NCBI GenBank assembly: GCA_016783505.1
Contig: JADHWK010000005.1
Coordinates: forward strand, 21,935-85,934
Length of the DNA stretch: 64,000 nt
Origin: Candidatus Zhuqueibacterota bacterium
GTDB lineage: Bacteria; BS750m-G25
Direction of reading: 5' to 3'
Position 1 is the first letter of the stretch. Every line of letters starts with the position of its first letter. Shown here piece by piece: positions 9,120-18,098 of the stretch. The notes below the pieces were generated by a model. The model made no database searches. It saw only the letters and a list, made by a program, of their open reading frames with translations, and had not been told where the DNA came from. A program made the translations under genes and the position numbers.

Positions 9120-11057
9120 ATGCCACTACTAAAGCTGATATCTTTAGTCGGATTCTTAAGTTTCATTATTGGGGCAGGATGTGAAGTAAAACCCCCGGGG
9201 GCGGGAAACCATGCCCCTGAAGTAACCAGGATAACGGCTTCGCCGTCGGTGATCCTTCCCCAGGGGGAAACAACCTTGAAGGTTGAAGCTTCTGATGATG
9301 ATAATGACCCCTTGCAATATCAATGGATGTCCGAGGCTGGATCTTTTCTTGGGGACAGTACAAAGAGTCAAGTGACCTGGAAGGCCCCTAGTTTGGTGGA
9401 TACATTTACTTTTTTTGTAACGGTGAGTGATGGCAAGGATTCCACCTCGGGGATGGTAGATGTGGTCGTGGATACAACAACCGGGGAGATTGTGGGCTAT
9501 GTAAAAGCTGGAGGGGATAGTATCCCTGTTGCCAACGTAGTTGTGGAATGTCGAGGTGTGGCGGATACTACTGATGCTGACTCGGGTTTGTATCGGCTGA
9601 AGAATATCCTCATCGGGATGGATTCGATCCGGGCTGAGGTGCTGCCGGAGATCATTCAGGTCGTCTTTTACCAAAGCTTGTTTGAAATCCCCACATGGGA
9701 TTACTTGCCCTGGGGGGATACAATTATTGTTGAAGTAGGGGTGAACCGTAAGGATATCCTGCTGTCACCGGCCGCTAACCTATACGGATATGTCAAGAAT
9801 TCCCAAGATGTACCTGTTGACAGCGCAATCGTTTTCTTGGATAGCTGGGAATACGTTACCGACAGCACCGGGGTTTTTGGATTTCTTTCCGTTCCCTGGG
9901 ATCAGTATGAGCTAACAGTTCAGGCCAGGGGCTATCGGGACACCAGTTTTGTCCTGAACCTGGACACCTTCCGTGTTCGTTTTGACCCCCAGTTGGTGGC
10001 CGAGCCGATCTCCCCCCCATGGGGAATAGATGCCTTCTTATATGGGAACAGTGTAATTGCTGTTACCTGGAATTTTCCCGAGGAAAGGTTTACACTATTA
10101 GGATATACCCTGTATCGAGGACGCTCAGCAGAGAGCCCAGGTGAGCGGGTGAATACAACTCTCATTTCCCCTGAACAAGTATTTTATGAAGAGTCGGGAC
10201 TGGAACTGGGAAGATATTTCTATAAAATTTGTTCAGTTAATATTGACTCAGTAGAAGGATTCCTATCCTTAGCCAGCCCCGGGGTGGGGATATGGGATAC
10301 CGTTGATGCGATGGCCCGGGTGCCGACGGGATATTTCATACAGGGCGATTTCCCGGCGGACTCGGGCTACGGGAATTATACGGTGCCAGCCAATCCCGTA
10401 TGGGTAAATGAGTTCTTCATGGATCAATTTGAGGCGACCAATCAGCAATATGCAGACTATTTGAATGATGCCATGAACCAAGGGAAGATCGAAACCGATG
10501 GGCTCTCAGTTACCGGGATCACCCCCTATTTCGGGGAAGAATATCTAGATTTGGATGACACCCATTGTATAATAAACTATCAGGGTGGTGAGTTTGAGAT
10601 TGAAAGTGGTTTTGAAAAATTACCGGTGGTGGAGGTGTCGTGGTTTGGTGCTGATGCCTACGCCCAGCATATGGGGAAAAGGCTGCCCACCGAAGCCGAA
10701 TGGGAGAAGGCGGCCCGGGGAGTATCCCCTGACTACGGGCAGACAGAAGGGGTCGGGTGGGGTTTTAAATACCCCTGGGGCAACAATCCATCCAACCCAA
10801 GCCTTTGCAATTCGGGCAACTGGATGGGTGAGCTAATCCCGGTGGACAGCTTAAATAATGGGGTTTCCCAATATGGTGTCTACAATATGGCCGGCAATGT
10901 CTGGGAATGGACCGCCGATTCCTCAGGGACGAATCGAATCCTCCGGGGGGGGAGTTGGCTGAATGATTATTATCTGGGCTGCGGCTTCCGTTTCGCCATA
11001 GCTCCATCCACGATGAAGAACGATGTCGGGTTTCGTTGCGTAAGCGACACACGTTGA
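9120..11057 (+). CDS. Lipoprotein with PKD-like, carboxypeptidase-regulatory-like and C-terminal SUMF1/FGE-sulfatase domains
   Basis: 645 residues from the ATG at 9120, which begins a lipoprotein signal with lipobox FIIGAGC. In order: a PKD-like Ig domain (about residues 30-115, ending FFVTVSDGKD), two carboxypeptidase-regulatory-like folds (about 120-300), an FnIII-like segment, and a C-terminal formylglycine-generating-enzyme (SUMF1) domain from about residue 395, recognised by DQFEATNQQYADYLN, GKRLPTEAEWEKAARG, KYPWGNN, GNVWEWT and ILRGGSW. The pair of active-site cysteines of true FGE is not evident (only one Cys in GGSWLNDYYLGCGF), so it probably uses this fold for binding. The next gene is a paralogue. 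Confidence 0.8.
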   Translation: MPLLKLISLVGFLSFIIGAGCEVKPPGAGNHAPEVTRITASPSVILPQGETTLKVEASDDDNDPLQYQWMSEAGSFLGDSTKSQVTWKAPSLVDTFTFFVTVSDGKDSTSGMVDVVVDTTTGEIVGYVKAGGDSIPVANVVVECRGVADTTDADSGLYRLKNILIGMDSIRAEVLPEIIQVVFYQSLFEIPTWDYLPWGDTIIVEVGVNRKDILLSPAANLYGYVKNSQDVPVDSAIVFLDSWEYVTDSTGVFGFLSVPWDQYELTVQARGYRDTSFVLNLDTFRVRFDPQLVAEPISPPWGIDAFLYGNSVIAVTWNFPEERFTLLGYTLYRGRSAESPGERVNTTLISPEQVFYEESGLELGRYFYKICSVNIDSVEGFLSLASPGVGIWDTVDAMARVPTGYFIQGDFPADSGYGNYTVPANPVWVNEFFMDQFEATNQQYADYLNDAMNQGKIETDGLSVTGITPYFGEEYLDLDDTHCIINYQGGEFEIESGFEKLPVVEVSWFGADAYAQHMGKRLPTEAEWEKAARGVSPDYGQTEGVGWGFKYPWGNNPSNPSLCNSGNWMGELIPVDSLNNGVSQYGVYNMAGNVWEWTADSSGTNRILRGGSWLNDYYLGCGFRFAIAPSTMKNDVGFRCVSDTR

Positions 11058-11082
11058 CCAGCTGCGTTTAAATCGGTTCGTT

Positions 11083-12543
11083 ATGATAAGGAAAAGAACA
11101 CATAGACTGATTTTATTTCTCATTCTTTCGGGGTTGGTTTCCTGCAGCCGGGACGAGGGTGAAGAGCTGACAGGTCCTGGGGGGGGAGATGATTTGACGG
11201 GAAATTTCCCCGTCAGCATCGCCTATCCCCCCCATCAGGCTACTGTCTTCGATTCAATATCCATAGTGGTGACTATCGGCGCCGAAATCGAAATCATCAG
11301 TGTGAACTTCTTCATCAATCTCAATTCAACCTTCACCGATACGTTAGCCCCATGGCGGTATGAGTGGGACTTATCTATTTATGAGTCGTTTGCGGAATGC
11401 GAGCTCTTTGCCATTGCCTACGACATTAATAATAAGGGTAGTTCGTCGGATACTATCACTGTTACAATTGGGCAACCAGGGGGAAACAACCCCCCCTTAC
11501 CGGTGAACTTATTTAAACCGGGCGAAGATGATGTCACTTCATCTTCAGTCTTTTTGTCCTGGTCAAAAAGCGAAGATGATGATTTTACTTTTTATAAAAT
11601 TTGTTACTCCCGAAATCCTGAAGTCGGATTAATCCCCTCTAATTTGGATACTACCATTGAAGACATATTGGATACTACACACTATGTTCAGGGTTTGGGT
11701 TCTGATAGTGTTTATTATTTCAAGGTGTTTGTTGCCGATTCAGGGGAGATGACATCGGAGAGCAATGAGGTCAGGGTAAAAACGCCAAGGGGTGGGGGAA
11801 CCTATGGCGAAATGGTCTTCATTCCCCGGGGATATTTCGTCATGGGGGATACCCCGGATGGTTACGGAAACGAGGATCATCCCGACACCGCCGTTTTTGT
11901 CCCCGGGTTTTTCATTGACAAATACGAGGTAACCAATGAGGCCTTTGCCGATTTTCTCAATGATGGAAATGCCGCCTATTATGACAGTGCTCAGAAAATT
12001 CAGGATACCCTGGGAATATTTTCAACCAGTCCGGGCTATAAACATCATCCGGTGGAGTATGTTTCTTGGGAGGCGGCCCACACCTTCGCCAACTGGGCGG
12101 GCAAAGGGCTGCCCACCGAAGCCGAATGGGAGAAAGCGGCCCGGGGGGTAAGCAGGGAACACGGATATGTCATTATAGGATCGGATACGGTGGGTTACGG
12201 TTATAAATATCCCTGGGATAATGGGGACTATTCCTCAGGCCTGGCCAATTGCAATAACGTCGTTGGGGAGACCACACCAGTGGGGGGCTATCCGGATGGG
12301 GATAGTCAATGGGAGGACGGTAGTGTGAGCGACCTGGCGGGCAACGTGGCGGAATGGACCGCTGATTGGTACGGGGCATACCGGTCCACCCACCAGCCCC
12401 CAATTTCGGGGACCCACCGGGTTGTCCGTGGGGGTGGATGGAACCTGAACCTCACCGGTATACCGACGGCTGCTCGGAGCCAGGTGCCGCCGTCGTTCAC
12501 AGAGCAGGGTGTGGGATTCCGCTGTGTAGCGGATGCGAAATAG
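11083..12543 (+). CDS. Lipoprotein with Ig/FnIII and C-terminal SUMF1 domains (paralogue of preceding gene)
   Basis: 486 residues with a lipoprotein signal (lipobox GLVSC). It has an Ig-like module (about residues 35-125), an FnIII-like module (about 130-230) and a SUMF1 domain (about 245-486) with DKYEVTNEAFADFLNDG, GLPTEAEWEKAARG, KYPWDNG, GNVAEWTADW and VVRGGGWNLN. The FGE catalytic cysteine pair is absent. It starts 25 bases after the preceding gene, and a stretch around the PTEAEWEKAARG motif is nearly identical at DNA level in both (10683-10720 and 12111-12148), consistent with tandem duplication. Probably a surface structural or ligand-binding lipoprotein. Confidence 0.8.
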   Translation: MIRKRTHRLILFLILSGLVSCSRDEGEELTGPGGGDDLTGNFPVSIAYPPHQATVFDSISIVVTIGAEIEIISVNFFINLNSTFTDTLAPWRYEWDLSIYESFAECELFAIAYDINNKGSSSDTITVTIGQPGGNNPPLPVNLFKPGEDDVTSSSVFLSWSKSEDDDFTFYKICYSRNPEVGLIPSNLDTTIEDILDTTHYVQGLGSDSVYYFKVFVADSGEMTSESNEVRVKTPRGGGTYGEMVFIPRGYFVMGDTPDGYGNEDHPDTAVFVPGFFIDKYEVTNEAFADFLNDGNAAYYDSAQKIQDTLGIFSTSPGYKHHPVEYVSWEAAHTFANWAGKGLPTEAEWEKAARGVSREHGYVIIGSDTVGYGYKYPWDNGDYSSGLANCNNVVGETTPVGGYPDGDSQWEDGSVSDLAGNVAEWTADWYGAYRSTHQPPISGTHRVVRGGGWNLNLTGIPTAARSQVPPSFTEQGVGFRCVADAK

Positions 12544-12633
12544 TAGACGTAAAACACTTCACAGGGTACGGCCTTAAAGGGCCTACTCCGGGAGAATGGC
12601 TGATTTTTGAGGTGATTCATCAGGCAGAATCTT

Positions 12634-13569
12634 ATGAAACGTTTGACTTTAGGTAAGTTTTGTCTCTTTCTTGTTTTTTTCGGCCTGGTCTTCCCGGGAC
12701 TTTCTGGAGCCAGCCAGGGCGCGGCGGGGGCTTTTCTGCGGATGGGGCTGGGGGCCAAGGCTATGGCCATGGGGGATGCCTTTGTGGCCGGAGGGAATGA
12801 CGGATTCGCCGGGTTTTACAACCCCGCCCTGCTTCCCTCCTTGGTGGGACGATGGATAGCCCTCTCATACCGTTTCCTTGCACTGGATCGTCGGTTTATG
12901 TATCTGGGGTATGCTTCCCCCCTTAAACCCACCGCTGGCCTGGCCATCGGATGGATAAGTTCCGGAATAGGTGACGTCGGTGGGTATGATTTTGAAGGAA
13001 ATTATTACGGGGATCTAACCGCCGGTGAGGATGCCTTCTATTTTTCTTTTGCTAACAAGTTCGGAGACCGGGTTTCGGTGGGCCTGAGCGCTAAAGTGGT
13101 CCGGCACCGATTGGATGAGGTTACCGCCAGGGGATTTGGGTTGGATTTCGGGGGGCTGATTCAAGTCTGGTCCGGTCTTTGGATCGGGGGTCAGGTTAAA
13201 GATGTGCGGACCCAATACAGTTGGGATACCTCGGACTACTGGGAGCACGGAATGAGCAAGGTGGACCACTTCCCCCGGGTTCAGCGCTACGGTCTGTGCT
13301 ATCGCTTTTCTGGATCCCGAATGGTAATGGCAGACGTTGAAGCCCAGGATGGGGAAGTTGCCTATCATCTGGGGGGAGAAGTCGGTTTTGTCCTAAACCC
13401 CACGGCACTTTTTGTCCTCCGGGGTGGATATGACGACGGAAAACCGACCCTGGGATTCGGATATTCCTTCTCTTTATACCGTGCCTCTTCGGTGCTGGAT
13501 TATGCTTTCGTCCTCGAAGATGTAGCTCCGGCTGGAAGCCAGATCATCTCGTGGTCATTTCTCTTCTAG
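12634..13569 (+). CDS. PorV/PorQ-like outer-membrane barrel protein
   Basis: 311 residues with a signal peptide (cleavage near SGASQG). The segment after it, FLRMGLGAKAMAMGDAFVA...FYNPALL, is the diagnostic N-terminus of the PorV/PorQ (UPF0164-like) family: glycine-rich first strands followed by a [WY]NPA[GL]L turn. The remainder alternates amphipathic strands and ends in an aromatic residue (WSFLF), as outer-membrane barrels do. PorV shuttles T9SS cargo from SprA to the attachment machinery; other family members have unknown roles. The second family member at 13.9 kb is divergent, so neither can be called PorV proper. Confidence 0.78.
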   Translation: MKRLTLGKFCLFLVFFGLVFPGLSGASQGAAGAFLRMGLGAKAMAMGDAFVAGGNDGFAGFYNPALLPSLVGRWIALSYRFLALDRRFMYLGYASPLKPTAGLAIGWISSGIGDVGGYDFEGNYYGDLTAGEDAFYFSFANKFGDRVSVGLSAKVVRHRLDEVTARGFGLDFGGLIQVWSGLWIGGQVKDVRTQYSWDTSDYWEHGMSKVDHFPRVQRYGLCYRFSGSRMVMADVEAQDGEVAYHLGGEVGFVLNPTALFVLRGGYDDGKPTLGFGYSFSLYRASSVLDYAFVLEDVAPAGSQIISWSFLF

Positions 13570-13694
13570 CATAGCTTATTCATTAGTCATAAAGAGACAG
13601 AGATTCTTTGCAACAATTCACTACTAAATGTTATTTCTGAATCCTTTATCCTTTTTGTTCTATTTCAAAGTTCCCCTTTGAAATCCCCCCTTAT

Positions 13695-13717
13695 TCCCCC
13701 CTTTAATAAAGGGGGGA
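13695..13717. repeat. Hairpin TCCCCCCTTT-AAT-AAAGGGGGGA
   Basis: Perfect 10-bp inverted repeat with a 3-base loop. It is preceded by a similar ATCCCCCCTTATT half-copy at 13683-13695. No U-run follows, so it looks like repeat DNA rather than a terminator. It resembles CCCCCTTT...AAAGGGGG elements common in intergenic DNA of many bacteria. Confidence 0.6.
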
Positions 13718-13858
13718 TTACAAATCAAGGCCTATATTGTGCCTTGCTCCAAAGGGACTCCTTCGGGGGGTGACTTAGTGGCTGAACTGTTACAAAAACA
13801 CTAATGTTTTCATTAAGTTTTAGAAAATCTTAAACATTAAGAAAGGTTTTTTTCTCAT

Positions 13859-13895
13859 AACTTCGGTGTCAGAATGATAGGGAGTGAACTGTTAC
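13859..13895. repeat. Second copy of the GTCAGAATGA...GTGAACTRTTAC repeat tail
   Basis: AACTTCGGTGTCAGAATGAT followed by AGGGAGTGAACTGTTAC matches 6013-6050 with only a few substitutions. It sits directly upstream of the PorV-like gene and contains an apparent upstream start codon that I rejected. Confidence 0.55.
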
Positions 13896-13906
13896 GGAGA
13901 CTGAAT

Positions 13907-14830
13907 ATGCGCTCGGCTGGTATGGGATTTATAGGAAGAGGCGCTGTTAGTTTTATCTTTTTGTTTCTCATTGGGACCCCTTTATCGGCGAAAGAATCCG
14001 GTCTGGCCTTCCTTAAGATCGGGGTCGGGGGCCGGGAGATGGGAATGGGAGGGGCGGGCAGTGCCCTTGCCAGGGGGGGGGTGGCAACTTACTGGAACCC
14101 GGCGGGGTTGGCTGGGTTGGAAAGAAGCGAGATCGTTTTTTCCCACAGCCCTTGGATACTGGATATTAAGCGTCAATTTTTAGCAGTGGTTCTTCCAGGG
14201 TGGGGTGTGACTTTTGGCATGAGTGCAAATTATCTAACCGTAGGGGGAATTGAGATCCGAAAATCCCCTACCGCTGAGCCAATTGGAACCTTTACCAGCC
14301 GGGACGTGGCATTGGGTCTGTCCGTTGCCAGGACTATCGGGGGGGGACTGTCAGCGGGCTTGACCCTAAAATACCTGTACGAAAAGATTTACTGGGAGAG
14401 CTCAAAAGGGGTGGCCCTGGACATGGGAATGTTATGGGGTGATCCCAGCGGGGATCTGAGATTGGGACTGGTGGGTCAGAATCTGGGCACCATGGATGCG
14501 ATGAAAGAAGAAAGGGTTGCGCTGCCAACGCAGATCAGAATGGGGATTGGCTACCGGATTCCCCGGGATTTTTTTGGTGGGCAGGTTCTGATGGGGTCCG
14601 ATCTGATTCGATCCTTTTCTGTCCCCCTTACTTGCTTTCATAGTGGGATGGAGTATAGTTTTCGTGGGCTATTGGCCCTGCGCTGGGGGTATCGCTGGAG
14701 TTCCCGACAGCGGGGGATAACAACGGGGTTCGGCCTAAGCTGGGGCTGGCTTCGGCTGGATTACGGGTACGTCCCCTTCCCTTATGATCTGGGAAATACC
14801 CACTGCTTTTCCATGACTATAGATATTTAA
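13907..14830 (+). CDS. PorV/PorQ-like outer-membrane barrel protein
   Basis: 307 residues from the ATG at 13907, which has a GGAGA ribosome site 7 bases upstream; the longer frame would run into repeat DNA. After a signal peptide (cleavage near PLSAKES) comes FLKIGVGGREMGMGGAGSAL and TYWNPAGLAG, the characteristic PorV/PorQ N-terminus, then barrel strands through YGYVPFPYDLGNTHCFSMTIDI. This is the more canonical of the two + strand family members. The role is likely in the outer membrane, possibly cargo handling for T9SS; substrate unknown. Confidence 0.8.
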   Translation: MRSAGMGFIGRGAVSFIFLFLIGTPLSAKESGLAFLKIGVGGREMGMGGAGSALARGGVATYWNPAGLAGLERSEIVFSHSPWILDIKRQFLAVVLPGWGVTFGMSANYLTVGGIEIRKSPTAEPIGTFTSRDVALGLSVARTIGGGLSAGLTLKYLYEKIYWESSKGVALDMGMLWGDPSGDLRLGLVGQNLGTMDAMKEERVALPTQIRMGIGYRIPRDFFGGQVLMGSDLIRSFSVPLTCFHSGMEYSFRGLLALRWGYRWSSRQRGITTGFGLSWGWLRLDYGYVPFPYDLGNTHCFSMTIDI

Positions 14831-14897
14831 GCCTGCGCTTTCCGATCAAAAAATCTATTTCCTTATTGTTCCTCTTACAAAAAATGTATATTTCTTG

Positions 14898-14925
14898 TTG
14901 ACTTTTAAAAAATTTTTAGTAAATT
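14898..14925 (+). promoter_or_regulatory. Candidate sigma-70-like promoter (TTGACT-N16-TAAATT)
   Basis: TTGACT at 14898-14903 and TAAATT at 14920-14925 with 16-base spacing in AT-rich DNA, upstream of the lipoprotein pair at 15.1 kb. The -35 and following bases (TTGACTTTTAA) match the stronger promoter at 20769. Confidence 0.4.
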
Positions 14926-15066
14926 TAAGGCATAACTATGTAACGTTGGTTATTCAAGAAGGAAAAATGCGGACCCATTAAAAGGGGAGGGGATCCTTCA
15001 GCTTAATTTTTTTGTTGCATTTACCATCAAATTTTATTGGTTTTGTTTATAGGGAGGGATGATTTT

Positions 15067-15669
15067 TTGAAACGGATTTGTTTTTTTATCCCCGGCTTAG
15101 TCTGGGCCTTGCTTAATTTCGTTTCCTGTGACGATCTTTTCAGCACCCGGAGCCCGGAGCCCCCCGAAGGGGGACAGCGCTCCAGTTGGGTCCCGCCAAC
15201 CTCACCGGATATTGTGCTAACGAACATGAAAAATGCGGTGCAAGATTTGAACTCGAGCGATTACCAATCATGCTTTAGTGACACTGGCGGTGGACTTGAA
15301 CCCTTCATGTTTAAGGCGGATCAGGCTTCATTAAATAATTTTCCGATACTTAAAGATTGGGGGTTAGAGGAGGAAATAGATTTCTTTGATCGTTTAAAGC
15401 CCCCCTTTCTTCCATCCGATTCAACGAAGGAACTGAGACTCTATCCTCAGTCTGAGACATTGTATTCCGACTCGGCGGTGTTTATCGAAGATTATGTCCT
15501 GACGGTTAATCATACCGACTCTCAGATCCCCCAGCGGGTTCAGGGCAATGCCGAATTTCATTTAAAAAGGGATGAAGGTGGGCTTTGGGCTATCACCTTG
15601 TGGCAGGATGAAGATCTAGCCGACGATATCCCCCCGTGGAGCGAACTCAAAGCCCTTTTGGCGGATTAA
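15067..15669 (+). CDS. Lipoprotein, NTF2-like fold suspected
   Basis: 200 residues starting at the TTG at 15067, preceded by AGGGAGG at about 15051-15057; this start gives a lipoprotein-like signal (LKRICFFIPGLVWALLNFVSC). The mature sequence opens with a Pro-rich linker, then SPDIVLTNMKNAVQDLNSSDYQSCFSD and ends with alternating strands (QGNAEFHLKRDEGGLWAITLWQDED). This helix-then-sheet pattern is that of NTF2-like domains, but the assignment is weak. It forms a pair with the next gene, which has the same pattern. Function unknown. Confidence 0.6.
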   Translation: MKRICFFIPGLVWALLNFVSCDDLFSTRSPEPPEGGQRSSWVPPTSPDIVLTNMKNAVQDLNSSDYQSCFSDTGGGLEPFMFKADQASLNNFPILKDWGLEEEIDFFDRLKPPFLPSDSTKELRLYPQSETLYSDSAVFIEDYVLTVNHTDSQIPQRVQGNAEFHLKRDEGGLWAITLWQDEDLADDIPPWSELKALLAD

Positions 15670-15694
15670 AGCTATATTTGGGAAGCTTAAAATT

Positions 15695-16174
15695 ATGAGG
15701 CCGATATTTATAGTTTTATTGGTGATTTTGATGACGGGGTGTTATAATCCCTTTGCCCCGAAACTGGGCAAGTCCGGTTCCTCTCTAATCACCTCACAGG
15801 AAACCGTCCCCGACCTTCTGGATAATTTTAAATACGCATATACCTTCAAAGATTCTGTTATTTACAGTAACCTTCTAGATTCATCCTTCGTTTTTGTCTA
15901 TTATGATTATGATCAGAACCGCTATCTCTCGTGGGATCGGGATGTGGAACTGAGGACGACGGGGAGATTGCTCCGGTATTTCGAACATAACCAACTGGTC
16001 TGGCATGAACCCATTCCCGAGATGACCCCTTCGACCCAGGATAGCAGCTTTCTGGTTAGTTTTAATCTGGAAATGGACGATCATCATATCTTCGGGGACG
16101 CATTCTTCACTATTGTTCGCAACGCCGACCAGAAGCTTCGCATCGCTAAATGGAAGGATTTTAGCAATTTTTAA
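15695..16174 (+). CDS. Small lipoprotein, NTF2-like fold suspected
   Basis: 159 residues with a clear lipobox (VILMTGC). The mature part resembles the preceding gene in layout: PDLLDNFKYAYTFKDSVIYSNLLDSSFVFVYYD, then beta strands and a final FFTIVRNADQKLRIAKWKDF. Two neighbouring lipoproteins of the same apparent fold suggest duplication and divergence. No catalytic residues identified. Confidence 0.65.
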   Translation: MRPIFIVLLVILMTGCYNPFAPKLGKSGSSLITSQETVPDLLDNFKYAYTFKDSVIYSNLLDSSFVFVYYDYDQNRYLSWDRDVELRTTGRLLRYFEHNQLVWHEPIPEMTPSTQDSSFLVSFNLEMDDHHIFGDAFFTIVRNADQKLRIAKWKDFSNF

Positions 16175-16201
16175 GATTATAATTAAGCTGGTTTCTTAGA
16201 A

Positions 16202-17344
16202 ATGGGGAATATTAGGACCAAGACTAATTGGGTTGTTTTTTTGGTAGCCATTTCTGCCGTCCTGTTGGTGTTGTATCTGGTGTTGCCAGACCAGCTGCCC
16301 AAGGAAATTGAAGAAGGCTTGGAACCGCCCTCCCATGCGGGTGATTTCGTGACCCAGGTGGAATTGATCCAGTCCCAGGTGGATGCCACCTTTCGGGAGC
16401 TTGGTTTCAAGAAAGACTGGATCAGAACCCAGCGTAAAGAAGATAGGATTTCAGGGAATAAGAAATGGCAAAAGTTATGGCTAAAGGTTAAGACCCCGGA
16501 GAAGACCTCCTTTATTCAGATTCACGATCAACTCAGTCGAGGAGTACAGGGGTATGGGGGAAGGGTCCTTTTGGCCAAGGAAGAAAAAGGGGGTCGGGCC
16601 TTTGCTTTGGTGGTCGGGTATGAAAACGAGGCGCTCGTAGAGATCAATCTTCAGAAGATCCCCGGGCTTTTGGGACCCAAGGGTCAGATTGCCATTATCA
16701 TTGACGACTTTGGGAATCAACTGGATACCCCAACCGTCAAGGGGTTTTTATCATTGCAGTATCCCCTAACTCTTTCGGTGATCCCCGGACTGGCCGCTTC
16801 GGGGGCAGTGGCCCGACGGTCGGTTCAACATCAGAAGGAGGTGATGATCCACCTGCCTATGGAGGCTTTTGAAGAGGGATGGAAGGATCAACGTTTTCTG
16901 ATCAAAGTGGGGATGAGTGAGGAGGAAATAGCAGCGGTATTCCAAAGAGCAATCGAGAGCGTTCCCAACGCCAAGGGGCTCAACAACCATATGGGATCTA
17001 AGGCCACCGGTTCTTGGAGCACCATGGGGCTGGTGGCCGATCAATTAAAGAAATATCGTCTTTATTTCATTGACAGTCTGACCTCTAAGAACTCGGTGGC
17101 CTACGAGGAGACCCATCGCAGAGGGGTCTGGTGTGCTAAACGGGATGTGTTTCTGGATAACCGAGACGACATCGAGTATATAAAAAATAACATTCGCCGA
17201 CTCATGAAGATCGCCGACGAGGGGAAAAGGGCGGTCGGCATCGGTCACGTCCGGGCCAATACCCTGACGGCCCTTAAGGTCCTTCTGCCGGTGCTGAAGA
17301 GAAGGGGCTATCAGCTTGTCTATGCCTCAGAGGTTGTCCGCTAA
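16202..17344 (+). CDS. Divergent polysaccharide deacetylase (YibQ-like)
   Basis: 380 residues. An N-terminal membrane anchor (about residues 9-29) is followed by a linker and, from residue ~160, a divergent polysaccharide-deacetylase domain (PF04748 type): AIIIDDFG with Asp168/Asp169, [18 protein letters not shown] and [13 protein letters not shown]. The family adopts the NodB-like barrel, but its substrate is unknown; several members sit near envelope protease genes, as here (S41 protease two genes downstream). Its end lies 16 bases before pdxJ. Confidence 0.82.
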   Translation: MGNIRTKTNWVVFLVAISAVLLVLYLVLPDQLPKEIEEGLEPPSHAGDFVTQVELIQSQVDATFRELGFKKDWIRTQRKEDRISGNKKWQKLWLKVKTPEKTSFIQIHDQLSRGVQGYGGRVLLAKEEKGGRAFALVVGYENEALVEINLQKIPGLLGPKGQIAIIIDDFGNQLDTPTVKGFLSLQYPLTLSVIPGLAASGAVARRSVQHQKEVMIHLPMEAFEEGWKDQRFLIKVGMSEEEIAAVFQRAIESVPNAKGLNNHMGSKATGSWSTMGLVADQLKKYRLYFIDSLTSKNSVAYEETHRRGVWCAKRDVFLDNRDDIEYIKNNIRRLMKIADEGKRAVGIGHVRANTLTALKVLLPVLKRRGYQLVYASEVVR

Positions 17345-17360
17345 ACGTTATAGGAGGAAT

Positions 17361-18098
17361 ATGAGATTAGGGGTTAACGTAGATCATGTGGCCACGGTTC
17401 GTCAGGCCCGGGGTGGTCAGGAACCGGACCCGGTGGCGGCTGCTTTGCTGGTGGAGTTGGCTGGGGCGGACGGCATTGTCTGTCACCTTCGGGAGGACCG
17501 GAGACACATCAACGACCGCGATCTGGACCTGCTGAAAAAGTTGGTCAAGACCCATCTGAATTTAGAGATGGCGGCCACCGAAGAGATGGTGGCCAAGGCC
17601 ATGGCGGTGAAACCGGACATGGTGACCTTAGTCCCCGAGCGACGGGAGGAGCTGACAACAGAAGGGGGATTAGACGTGGTAGGCATGGGGGAGAATCTGG
17701 TGGCGGTTATCGGGGAGCTTAAGCGGGAGAATATCGTCGTCAGCCTGTTTATTGATCCTGAGATCCAACAGGTCAAGGAGGCGGCTCGGGTGGGGGCGGA
17801 TTTCGTAGAGTTGCATACCGGACCTTATGCCAACTCGGTTGACGAGAACGAGGCCGACCTGGAAGCTGAGAAGCTGGAATCTATGGCGATAGCGGCCTCC
17901 AAGTTGAACCTGGGGGTGTCAGCCGGGCATGGGCTGAACTATCAAAACGTTCCCCGCATCGCCCAAATCGAACTGATCGAAGAGCTAAACATCGGCCATT
18001 CCATAATATCCAAGGCGGTTTTCGTGGGGCTGGAAAGAGCGGTGAAGGAGATAATCGAATTAATTCGTGGATCAATCCAGGGAAGGATTGAAGGATGA
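17361..18098 (+). CDS. pdxJ: Pyridoxine 5'-phosphate synthase
   Basis: 245 residues, the usual PdxJ length, from the ATG at 17361 with an AGGAGG site 3-8 bases upstream. PdxJ condenses 1-deoxy-D-xylulose 5-phosphate with 3-amino-2-oxopropyl phosphate to make the vitamin B6 ring. Family signatures are plain: [52 protein letters not shown] and [11 protein letters not shown]. Its stop overlaps the next gene's start (ATGA). Confidence 0.96.
   Translation: MRLGVNVDHVATVRQARGGQEPDPVAAALLVELAGADGIVCHLREDRRHINDRDLDLLKKLVKTHLNLEMAATEEMVAKAMAVKPDMVTLVPERREELTTEGGLDVVGMGENLVAVIGELKRENIVVSLFIDPEIQQVKEAARVGADFVELHTGPYANSVDENEADLEAEKLESMAIAASKLNLGVSAGHGLNYQNVPRIAQIELIEELNIGHSIISKAVFVGLERAVKEIIELIRGSIQGRIEG

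Larger units (their letters stand above)
13570..13906. other. Intergenic region with repeat DNA, no gene
   Basis: 337 bases without a plausible reading frame. It contains a strong CCCCCC/GGGGGG hairpin (13695-13717), a segment around 13757-13795 (CTTCGGGGGGTGACTTAGTGGCTGAAC) that resembles other repeats in the window, and the GTCAGAATGATAGGG-type tail at 13859-13895. Confidence 0.6.

Noticed and set aside
10683-12540. Active formylglycine-generating enzymes
   Set aside because: The SUMF1 domains lack the evident catalytic cysteine pair and belong to lipoproteins; no sulfatase gene is nearby.
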